From Fodinibacter sp963695175 (GTDB lineage: Bacteria; Actinomycetota; Actinomycetes; Actinomycetales; Dermatophilaceae), in assembly GCA_963695175.1 (NCBI GenBank), contig CAVOGG010000004.1, positions 1,116,001 to 1,180,000 on the forward strand: a stretch of DNA of 64,000 bases, read 5' to 3'. The position numbers and the translations under genes are program-made. The notes under the pieces are model-generated. The model was not told the DNA's origin and made no database searches. It worked only from the letters and a program-made list of their open reading frames with translations. Positions within the stretch are counted from its first letter, which is position 1. Each line of letters begins with the position of its first letter. Shown here piece after piece: positions 35,802-44,200 of this stretch.

Positions 35802-36588
35802 GCCGTGGGCGTCGTACGCCACCGCCGCCGCCGCGTCCGGCGTCGTCGTGCGCGAGCTCCTCACCCTGCAGGACCTGCAGGATGCTGCCGCCGTCCTCGG
35901 CCGAATCTGGGGTACTCCCGACAAGCCGCCGATGAGCGCCGAGCTGCTGCGCGCCATGGGCAAGGCGGAGAGCTACGTCGCCGGTGCCTTCGACGCCGAG
36001 CACCCCGAGGCCGGCATGGTCGGCGTGTGCGTGGGCTTCCACTCGACGCCCGCCGCCCGCACGATGCACAGCCACATCGCCGGGGTCACGGATGCCGTCG
36101 CCGGTCGCCACGCCGGGTTCGCGCTCAAGCTGCACCAGCGCGCGTGGTGCCTGGACCGCGGCATCGACCTGACCGAGTGGACGTACGACCCGTTGGTCTC
36201 CCGCAACGCCTACTTCAACCTGGCGAAGCTCGGCGCCCGTGTCGCGGAGTACCTCCCCGACTTCTACGGCTCCATGACCGACGCGATCAACCGTGGGAAC
36301 GACAGCGACCGGATCCTCGTCCACTGGTCGCTCGCCTCGCCCGAGGTGGCGCAGGCGTGCGCGGGATCGCCGGTCCGGGCGAGCGTGCCGCCCGGCGCCG
36401 CCGCCTCGTGGGTGCACGTCCCGCGCGACATCGAGGCCCTTCGGCTCACCGATCCCGAGCAGGCGAGGGTTTGGCGCATCAAGGTGCGCGAGCAGCTGAA
36501 GACCGCCCTGGACGCCGGCGGGCACGTCGCCGGCTTCGACAAGGGGCAGGGCTACCTCGTCCTGCCGCACGAAGGAGATCTGCCATGA
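35791..36588 (+). CDS. GNAT-like acyltransferase (COG3375 type), partner of the racemase
   Basis: The 265-residue protein matches the GNAT-related family often encoded next to menC-like enolases: VAGAFDAEHPEAGMVGVCVGF, HSHIAGVTDAVAGRHAGFALKLHQRAWCLDRGID, WTYDPLVSRNAYFNLAKLGA. In the characterised Geobacillus pathway a GNAT enzyme N-succinylates D-amino acids before racemisation. The same role is inferred here. It overlaps the M20 gene by 11 bases and the racemase gene by four bases. Confidence 0.82.
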   Translation: MTTEPWASYATAAAASGVVVRELLTLQDLQDAAAVLGRIWGTPDKPPMSAELLRAMGKAESYVAGAFDAEHPEAGMVGVCVGFHSTPAARTMHSHIAGVTDAVAGRHAGFALKLHQRAWCLDRGIDLTEWTYDPLVSRNAYFNLAKLGARVAEYLPDFYGSMTDAINRGNDSDRILVHWSLASPEVAQACAGSPVRASVPPGAAASWVHVPRDIEALRLTDPEQARVWRIKVREQLKTALDAGGHVAGFDKGQGYLVLPHEGDLP

Positions 36589-37709
36589 GCGTGAAGCTCG
36601 AAGGCGTCGAGCTGCGCCGTATCGCGATGCCGCTCGTGTCGCCGTTCCGGACGTCGTTCGGCACCCAGACCGCGCGCGACATCCTGCTGCTGCGCGCCGT
36701 CACCTCCGACGGCGAGGGCTGGGGCGAGTGCGTCGCGATGTCGGACCCGCTCTACTCGTCGGAGTACGTCGACGCGACGGCAGACGTGCTGCGTCGCTTC
36801 TTCCTGCCGACGCTGGCGGCCTCGTCCGAGGAGCTCCTGCGCCACGGCGCGCACGCGGTCAACGCGGTGCTCCACAAGTTCAAGGGCCACCGGATGGCGA
36901 AGGCGGCACTGGAGATGGCCGTGCTCGACGCCGAGCTGCGGGCCGACGGGCGGTCCTGGGCGCGTGAGCTCGGGGCGGTCCACGAACGCGTGCCCTCAGG
37001 CGTGTCGGTCGGCATCTTCGACAGCATCCCGCAGCTGCTGGACGTTGTCGGCGGCTACCTCGACGCCGGCTACGTCCGAATCAAGCTCAAGATCGAGCCC
37101 GGTTGGGACGTGGAGCCGGTGCGCGCCGTGCGGGAGCGCTTCGGGGACGATGTGCCCCTACAGGTCGACGCCAACACGGCGTACACCCTGCGCGACGCCC
37201 GTCACCTGGCCAAGCTCGACGACTTCGACCTGCTCCTCATCGAGCAGCCGCTCGAGGAGGAGGACGTCCTCGGCCACGCCGAGCTCGCCCGGCTGATCAG
37301 GACGCCGGTCTGCCTCGACGAGTCGATCGTCTCCGCGCAGTCCGCAGCGGCCGCCATCTCGGTCGGTGCGTGCTCGATCATCAACATCAAGCCGGGTCGC
37401 GTCGGCGGCTACCTCGAGGCAGTGCGCATCCACGACGTGGCCGTTGCCAACGGGCTGGCCGTGTGGTGCGGCGGCATGGTCGAGACCGGGCTCGGGCGGG
37501 CGGCCAACGCCGCACTCGCGGCACTGCCCGGCTTCACCCTCCCCGGTGACATCTCGGCCTCGGACCGCTTCTACAAGACCGACATCACCGCACCGCTGAC
37601 CATTTCCGAGGGGTACATGGACGTTCCCACCGGGCCCGGTCTCGGCGTCACCCCGATCCCCGAGTTCCTCGACGCCGTCACCACCTCCACGGAGTGGATC
37701 GCGCTCTGA
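36585..37709 (+). CDS. Enolase-superfamily N-acyl(succinyl)amino-acid racemase / o-succinylbenzoate synthase-like
   Basis: The product has 374 residues. Catalytic lysines lie in YVRIKLKI (K167, K169) and NIKPGRVGG (K269). Metal ligands are D195 (VDANTAY), E220 (IEQPLEEED) and D245 (LDESI). The N-terminal capping domain begins VELRRIAMPLVSPFRTSFGTQT. The family contains both menaquinone OSBS and N-succinylamino acid racemase. No other men gene is nearby, whereas the acyltransferase, M20 peptidase and D-deacylase are, so racemase is the favoured call. A GAAGGAG ribosome site precedes ATG 36585. Confidence 0.88.
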   Translation: MSVKLEGVELRRIAMPLVSPFRTSFGTQTARDILLLRAVTSDGEGWGECVAMSDPLYSSEYVDATADVLRRFFLPTLAASSEELLRHGAHAVNAVLHKFKGHRMAKAALEMAVLDAELRADGRSWARELGAVHERVPSGVSVGIFDSIPQLLDVVGGYLDAGYVRIKLKIEPGWDVEPVRAVRERFGDDVPLQVDANTAYTLRDARHLAKLDDFDLLLIEQPLEEEDVLGHAELARLIRTPVCLDESIVSAQSAAAAISVGACSIINIKPGRVGGYLEAVRIHDVAVANGLAVWCGGMVETGLGRAANAALAALPGFTLPGDISASDRFYKTDITAPLTISEGYMDVPTGPGLGVTPIPEFLDAVTTSTEWIAL

Positions 37710-37773
37710 CCCGAGCCGAGCGACGAGGCAGGCAGGCCCGTCTGCTCTCATCGATGAGCCCTATCCTTGGCCG

Positions 37774-39426
37774 GTGAACCAACGGCCCCGTGCGAACCTG
37801 GGACGGGTCCTTGCCGACCTCGGGGACTCCTTGCTGGAGCTCGTTGCGGGCGACCCCGCGCACGAGGGCGAGATCGGCGGCATCGTCATCCACGACCCGG
37901 ACGACGAGCCGGTCCAGCCACCGGCGGCGCTCGTGCTCGGTGTCGGCGTACGGTCCGCGGAGCTGCCGGATCTCGTCCGCGAGGCCGGACGCCAGGGCGC
38001 CGTGGGGCTGATCGTCCGTGCGCCGGTGGCGATGAGCCCCACGCTCGACGCGGCGGTGCAGGAAGCCGGGCTTGCCCTGCTCGGCCTGCGTCGGGGCGCT
38101 ACGTGGAGCCAGCTCACCGCGCTGCTCCGCTCCCTCCTCGCGGAGGACGACATCGGGCACGACGAGGCAGAGTCGATCGGCGGGCTCCCGTCGGGCGACC
38201 TGTTCGCCGTGGCCAACGCCGTGGGTGCCCTCCTCGACGCGCCCGTCACGATCGAGGACCGCAGCTCGCGCGTGCTCGCCTTCTCCGGCCGCCAGGACGA
38301 GGCCGACTCGTCCCGGGTCGAGACGATCATCGGTCGCCAGGTGCCGGAGAGGTACGCGAAGACGCTCACCGAGCTCGGCGTCTTCAGGGAGCTCTACCGT
38401 GAGCACCGCCCCGTCGTGATCAACCCGGCCGACCTGGGGGCCGATGCGGTCAGCAAGCAACGGGTCGCGATCGCGGTCCGTGCCGGCGACGAGGTGCTGG
38501 GCTCCATCTGGGCGGCGATGGACGGCGAGGTCACGCCCGAGCGGAGCGCAGTGTTGCAGGACTCCGCCAAGCTGGTGGCACTGCACATGCTGCGGGTGCG
38601 CGCCGGCGCCGACGTGCAACGCCGGCTGCGCACCGACCTGGTGAGCAGCGCTCTGGAAGGTGGTGTGGGCGCGCGCGACGCGCTGAGCCGGCTCGGCCTG
38701 GAAGGCAAGCAGGTCGTCGTGCTCGCTGCGACCTTGCGCGCCGAGACCCCGGGCGGTCTCCCGCGCAGCCCCGCCCAGCCCGCCGGTGAGAGCGGCGGTG
38801 GAACCGGCGACCTCGGGCGCGTTGCCGACGCGCTCAGCGTGCACCTGTCGGCATCCATGCCCCACTCGGCCGTCGCCGTGGTCGGCGGCATCACGTACGG
38901 CCTGCTCGCCGTCGTGGCCGGCAGCGACCCCGAGGAACGCGCCGCCCGCCTGGCGGAGGAGTTCTGCGAGCGGGTCGGGAGTCGCCTGCCGATCGTGGTC
39001 GGCATCGGTGGCGTCGGCGATGACGTCCGCGGGGTGGCCGAGTCGCGTGCGACGGCGACCCGGGTGCTGCGGGTCCTGCGCGAGGGGCACGAAGCCCGGC
39101 GGGTCGCTCGCCTTCCCGACGTCCAAGCCCAGTCCCTGCTCCTCGAGCTGCGGGACCTCGTCGCCGCGCGCGGTGAGCGGCCGGTTGGTCCCGTCGCCCG
39201 CCTCCTGGCGTACGACGAGCACAACAACTCGGACCTGACCGAGACCCTCGGGGCGTGGCTCGACACGCTCGGAGACGTCCGCGCTGCCGCCGCCGCACTG
39301 TTCATCCACCCCAACACGCTGCGCTACCGGCTGCGGCGGCTCGAGGAGGTCAGCGGACTCGACGTCGCCGATCCGGAGCAGCGGTTCGCGGCGATGCTCC
39401 AGCTGCGGATCCTCGCGCCCGGCTGA
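37774..39426 (+). CDS. PucR family transcriptional regulator
   Basis: The 550-residue regulator starts at GTG. The N-terminal 130 residues are a PucR-type sensor (PPAALVLGVGVRSAELPDLV, GAVGLIVRAP). The middle carries a GAF-like and CdaR/GGDEF-like region. The C-terminal HTH reads AAAALFIHPNTLRYRLRRLEEVSG. PucR-type proteins activate purine, amino-acid or other nitrogen catabolic genes in response to metabolites. It lies 64 bases after the racemase gene and is the best candidate regulator of the D-amino-acid/peptide locus. Confidence 0.88.
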   Translation: MNQRPRANLGRVLADLGDSLLELVAGDPAHEGEIGGIVIHDPDDEPVQPPAALVLGVGVRSAELPDLVREAGRQGAVGLIVRAPVAMSPTLDAAVQEAGLALLGLRRGATWSQLTALLRSLLAEDDIGHDEAESIGGLPSGDLFAVANAVGALLDAPVTIEDRSSRVLAFSGRQDEADSSRVETIIGRQVPERYAKTLTELGVFRELYREHRPVVINPADLGADAVSKQRVAIAVRAGDEVLGSIWAAMDGEVTPERSAVLQDSAKLVALHMLRVRAGADVQRRLRTDLVSSALEGGVGARDALSRLGLEGKQVVVLAATLRAETPGGLPRSPAQPAGESGGGTGDLGRVADALSVHLSASMPHSAVAVVGGITYGLLAVVAGSDPEERAARLAEEFCERVGSRLPIVVGIGGVGDDVRGVAESRATATRVLRVLREGHEARRVARLPDVQAQSLLLELRDLVAARGERPVGPVARLLAYDEHNNSDLTETLGAWLDTLGDVRAAAAALFIHPNTLRYRLRRLEEVSGLDVADPEQRFAAMLQLRILAPG

Positions 39427-39484
39427 GGCGAGGGACGGGGACAGGGCCTCCCGCAGCTCCATCTGACCTACGCGCCGTGCCCAA

Positions 39485-39540
39485 TACGTGCCAGATGTGT
39501 GCCATAAAAGGGCAATATGTGGCAATTCGTGGCACATGTG
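39485..39540. repeat. Cluster of short GTGCCA/TGGCA repeats downstream of tRNA-Arg
   Basis: Five half-sites (GTGCCA at 39488 and 39500 region, GGCAATATGT, GGCAATTCGT, GGCACATGT) occur in 55 bases, with TGTGCCA and TGGCACA as a 7-bp inverted pair. The patch is AT-rich compared with both sides. It lies between the PucR gene and the 3' end of tRNA-Arg, in the 164-bp gap that otherwise holds nothing recognisable. It could be a regulator binding array or a relic of integration at the tRNA. Confidence 0.5.
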
Positions 39541-39590
39541 CTCGACCAAGGATGAAGCGGAAACCCGCTGCTCAGAACGGTTTCCATGGG

Positions 39591-39662
39591 TGCCCCCGGG
39601 CAGATTCGAACTGCCGACACCTTCTTTAGGAGAGAAGTGCTCTTCCCCTGAGCTACGAGGGC
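39591..39662 (-). tRNA. tRNA-Arg (anticodon CCT)
   Basis: The minus strand folds as a complete cloverleaf of 72 bases. The acceptor stem pairs GCCCTCG with CGGGGGC (one G-U). The D arm is GCTC-AGGGGAA-GAGC. The anticodon stem pairs CTTCT with AGAAG around loop CTCCTAA, giving anticodon CCT (arginine, codon AGG). The T arm is GGCAG-TTCGAAT-CTGCC. The terminal CCA is not encoded. Confidence 0.93.
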
Positions 39663-39811
39663 GCGCCCACGGTCTCCCGCGAGGCCTCAACAGGGTAGCG
39701 GCCCCGGTCGCGGCAGCCACACCCCGCCGTGCGAGCGTGCCGGCCCACGTCGCCCAGTGCGCCGGCTCGGCGAGGCGCCTACCGGCCGCACGCACCCGGC
39801 ATACTGCTGCC

Positions 39812-41071
39812 GTGACGACGACCGTGGTGCCTCGCGACCCGGTCCAGCGACACATCGTGCGCACCCTCGTCGGCACGCAGGTGCTCGGCGGCGTCGGCCT
39901 GTCAGCGGGTATCGCCGTGGGGGCGCTGCTCGCCGAGGACGTCTCCGGGTCGGCCGAGTTCGCGGGGCTCGGTGGCACCTTCCAGGTGCTCGGCGCCGCC
40001 CTCATCGCGATCCCCATGTCACGCCTCATGGCGGCCCGCGGTCGCCGCCCCGGACTCGTCCTCGGGTACGGCCTGGCCGCCGTCGGCGCGGTCGGGCTCA
40101 TCACCGCCGGGGTCGTGCGCAGCTTCCCGCTGCTGCTCGTCGCCAGCGTCCTGTTCGGTGGTGCGACTGCCTCCAACAGCCAGAGCCGTTATGCCGCAGC
40201 GGATCTCGCGCTGCCGGCGCACCGCGCACGCGATCTCAGCATCGTGGTCTGGGCGACGACCGTCGGTAGCGTCATCGGCCCCAACCTCGCCGGCCCCAGC
40301 GCCCCGCTGGCCCGCTCTCTCGGCCTGCCGGAGCTCACCGGGCCTTTCCTCTTCTCGCTCGTCGGCCTCCTGCTCGCGATCACCCTCATCGTGCTGCGGC
40401 TGCGCCCTGACCCCCTCGTCGAGGCCCGCCGGCGAAGCGTCGCCGACGGCGACGCCTCCGGCCCGGCCCACGGCTCGGTGACCCGGGGGCTGCGGGTCGC
40501 GGCCGCCATCCCCGCCGCCCGGCTGGGGCTGGTCACCATGGCACTGGGGCACGTGACGATGGTCAGCGTCATGGTGATGACCCCGCTGCACATGTCGCAC
40601 GGCGACGCGGGGCTCGAGGTCATCGGGTTCGTCATCAGCATCCACATCCTCGGGATGTTCGCGTTCTCGCCGTTGACCGGCCTGGCCGTCGACCGCTTCG
40701 GCGGCCGGGCGGTCGCGGTGCTCGGCTCGGTCGTGCTGTCGGCGGCGGCATTGCTCGCGTCGGCGTCGCCGGAGGGGGAGTCGGCGACCCTCGTCGCCGG
40801 CCTGTTCCTGCTCGGCCTCGGGTGGTCGTGCACCCTCGTCGCGGGGTCCACGCTGCTCACGGCGGCCGTCCCGGTGCGCGAGCGGCCGGGTGCGCAGGGG
40901 GCGTCAGACCTGGTCATGGGCCTCATGGCCGGGGCCGGTGGGGCGCTCGCCGGGCTGGTCGTCGACCGCGCGAGCTTCGAGGCGCTGGCGCTGGGCGCCC
41001 TCGGCGTCGCCGTGACGATCGGCCTCGCCGCAGCGCTGTCGAGCGCCCGCCCAGGCCCAGCGACCGCCTGA
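39812..41071 (+). CDS. MFS transporter
   Basis: The 419-residue, roughly twelve-helix protein starts at GTG 39812; longer in-frame starts would read through the tRNA gene. It shows RLMAARGRRPGLVLGYGLA and LAVDRFGGRAVAVLGS, MFS loop 2-3 and 8-9 motifs. The fold resembles drug or sugar exporters, and the substrate is unknown. It stands alone between tRNA-Arg and the large helicase gene and is followed by a strong hairpin at 41093-41166. Confidence 0.87.
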   Translation: MTTTVVPRDPVQRHIVRTLVGTQVLGGVGLSAGIAVGALLAEDVSGSAEFAGLGGTFQVLGAALIAIPMSRLMAARGRRPGLVLGYGLAAVGAVGLITAGVVRSFPLLLVASVLFGGATASNSQSRYAAADLALPAHRARDLSIVVWATTVGSVIGPNLAGPSAPLARSLGLPELTGPFLFSLVGLLLAITLIVLRLRPDPLVEARRRSVADGDASGPAHGSVTRGLRVAAAIPAARLGLVTMALGHVTMVSVMVMTPLHMSHGDAGLEVIGFVISIHILGMFAFSPLTGLAVDRFGGRAVAVLGSVVLSAAALLASASPEGESATLVAGLFLLGLGWSCTLVAGSTLLTAAVPVRERPGAQGASDLVMGLMAGAGGALAGLVVDRASFEALALGALGVAVTIGLAAALSSARPGPATA

Positions 41072-41092
41072 CCGGAAACGCCAGAGCCTTCT

Positions 41093-41166
41093 CGCGAAGT
41101 CAGGAGCAGTTCGCCCAGTCAGGATCGGATACGGCCCTGAGCCGGCGAGGTGCTCCTGACTTCGCG
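41093..41166. terminator. Long hairpin after the MFS gene
   Basis: The arms at 41093-41108 and 41151-41166 are perfect 16-bp complements (CGCGAAGTCAGGAGCA and its reverse complement) around a 42-base loop, starting 21 bases after the MFS stop. A terminator is the likely role, although the large loop and perfect arms would also suit a repeated extragenic element. Confidence 0.6.
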
Positions 41167-41239
41167 GGGAGCCCCGACACCGCCCGACCCACCACGGAGC
41201 CTGACCGGTGGGGACCGCCCGCGTTGTTAGCCTGCTGAG

Positions 41240-44200
41240 GTGAGTGACACGTCCCCGACGAGCGACGAGGCGACGCCCGTCGAGGGCGCTGCCGACACCG
41301 ACGCCTCCCGCGACCGGACCACCGACGCGGGCCCCCGCCTCGCCCCCGATCTGGCGCCCGACGACGACCCGCGCGCGACCCGGGTGGCGGCCGCCCGCGC
41401 CGCCTGGACCCGCCACCTCGTCGACCTCGGCGGGCGCAACACCCTGCTCTGGTACCGCGACCTGCCGACCGGCACGCTCGACCTCACCACCGCCCACCCC
41501 GGCGGGGTCGCGAGCATGATGGCCGGCCGGCCGACGAAGCTGTCCGAGCTCGTGCGCGAGCCCGCGGCCCTGGAGGACGCGCGCCGGCGGGCCCGGGCGA
41601 TCGCGGCCAAGAGCCGCGAGCTCGCGGAGGAGCGCGGCATCCTCACCTGCTTCCTCGCCGTGGGCATGGCCACCTGGGCCGCCCGGCTGCCCGACGGGCG
41701 CCCGGCACCGCGCTCGCCCGCGGCGCCGGTGCTGCTGCGGTCGTGCACCCTGCGCCCGACCGGTGCCGCCCAGGGCGACTACCAGGTCGACCTCGGGCCC
41801 GAGCTCGAGCTCAACCCGGTGCTCGTCAACTACCTGGCGTCCGAGCAGGGCATCACGCTCGACGAGGACGCCATCGAGGCGCTGACCACCCCCGACGCCA
41901 TGTTCGACCCCTACCCGGTCTACGCGGCGCTGGCCCAGGCCTGCGCCGCAGTGCCCGACTTCTCGGTGACACCACGCCTGGTCGTCGGCACCTTCTCGTA
42001 CGCGAAGCTGCCGATGGTGGCCGACCTCGCGGCCCAGGGCGACGCGCTCGCCGACCACGACGTCGTCGCGGCGCTCGCCGGCGACCCGGACGCGCTGCGC
42101 GCCGTGCGCTCCGAGCTCGACCGCAGCCGGGTCGACCTCGACGACCCCGAGCGCGACGTGCTCGTGCTCGACGCCGACAGCAGCCAGCAGGAGGCCATCG
42201 AGGCGGTGCGCTCCGGCTCGCACCTCGTGGTGCACGGGCCGCCCGGCACCGGCAAGTCGCAGACCATCGCCAACCTGATCGCGACGCTCGCCGCCGACGG
42301 CAAGCGGGTGCTCTTCGTCGCCGAGAAGCGCGCAGCCATCGACGCGGTCGTCGGCCGGCTCGACCGGGTGGGGCTGGGCGACCTCCTGCTCGACCTGCAC
42401 TCGGGCGCCCACGGGCGCCGGCGGGTGGCGCGCGAGCTCGTCGACGCGCTCGACCGCCTCGCCCTGCCCGAGGCCGCTCGCGGTCGTGGCCGGGGCGCGG
42501 CCTCGGCACCCGACCCGGTGGCTTCCCGGGTCACGGCGCCGGCCGCCGCACGGCGCACCGCTGCCGACCGGCTCACCGGGCACGTGCGCTCCCTGCACGA
42601 GAACCGCGAGCCGTGGGGTGTGACGCTGCACGACGTGCAGGAGGCCGTGTCGGCGTTCGCGGCCCTGCCGGTACCGCCCCGGTCCCGGGTTCGGCTGCGT
42701 GGCGAGGTGCTCGCCGAGCTCGACCGCGACGAGGTCACCACCGCGGCGGCCGCCGTCACCACGGTCGCGTCGCTCGCCGACTGGGACGGCGACGGCGCCG
42801 ACGACCCCTGGTTCGGGGCCGGCATCCGAACCCCCGACGAGGCGGCCGAGGCGCGCCAGTGGGCCGAGCGGCTCGCCGGGGGTGAGGTCGACGACACCGC
42901 CCGCACGCTCGCCGACGTCTTCCGCGGCATCCAGCTGCCCGACGCGCCCACCGCCAACGACTGGGGCCACGTGCTCGCCACCGTCGGCGACGTCCGCGAC
43001 ACCCTCGAGATCTTCCGACCCGACGTCTTCGACATCCCGCTCGACGACCTCGTCACCGCCACCGGCAGCTCGGCCTACCGGCGCTCGGTCGGTTCCGAGC
43101 TCGGCTGGCTCGACCGCTGGCGGCTGCGGCGGCAGGCCCGCGCCCTGCTCCGGCCCGGGCGCCCGCCGGCCGACCTGCACGAGGCCCTGGCTGCCGCGAG
43201 CGAGCAGCGCATCGCGTGGCGGCAGCTCGCGGGCTCCGGCGGCCGCCCGGAGATCCCCGTCGAGCTCGACCGCGCCAGGGCGGCCCACGCCGGCCTCGTC
43301 ACCGGCCTGACCTGGCTCGACGACCACCTGCCCGGCGCCGACACCTCGGGGGCCGCGACCGAGGCGGATGCCGTGACCCGCCTCCTCGACCTCGACCTCC
43401 CCTCGCTGCGCACCCGGGTCGAGGCGCTTGCCGCCGCCGCGGGGCGGCTCGGCGTCGTGCCCGCGGTGACCACGGCGCTGGACGGCCTCACGGCATCCGG
43501 TCTGCGGCCCCTGGTCGACGACCTGCGGGCCCGGGCGGTGCCGGCCGAGCTCGTCACCTCGGAGGTCGAGTGGGTGTGGTGGTCCTCGCTCTCGGAGGAG
43601 ATCGCGCTGCGCGACCCGCGGGTCGCCGCCCACGACGGCCGCGCCCTCACCCGGAGCGTCGGTGAGTTCGCCGAGGCCGACCGGGCCGTCGTCGCGGCCA
43701 ACGCCGAGCGGGTCCGCGGTGCCGTCGCCGACCGGGTCGCCGAGGTCGTGCGCGAGCACCCCGAGCAGGAGACCCTCCTGCGGGCCGAGGGTGCTCGGTC
43801 CCGCCGCCTGGCCCCGCTGCGCGACCTCGTGACGCGCTGCCCCGACCTCGTCACGGCCGTGCGGCCGTGCTGGGTGATGAGCCCGCTCGTCGTCGCGTCG
43901 GTGCTGCCGCCGGGGCAGTGGTTCGACGTCGTCGTGTTCGACGAGGCCTCGCAGGTGCCGCCGGCCGAGGCGGTGTCGGCGATCTCTCGTGCCCGCCAGG
44001 TCGTCGTGGCCGGCGACTCCCGCCAGCTGCCCCCGACCTCGTTCTTCACCACGGTCACCGACGGCGACCCCGCCGCGGTCGGCGCCGACGAGGCGATCAC
44101 CGAGGGCGTCGAGTCGATCCTCGACGTGCTCGCCGCGGCCCTGCCGAGCCGTCGCCTGTCGTGGCACTACCGCTCGCTCGACGAGCGGCTCATCGAGTTC

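Noticed and set aside
36585..37709. menC (menaquinone o-succinylbenzoate synthase) as the primary call
   Set aside because: Catalytic residues do not separate OSBS from NSAR, but no other men gene is nearby while acyltransferase, M20 peptidase and D-deacylase genes are.
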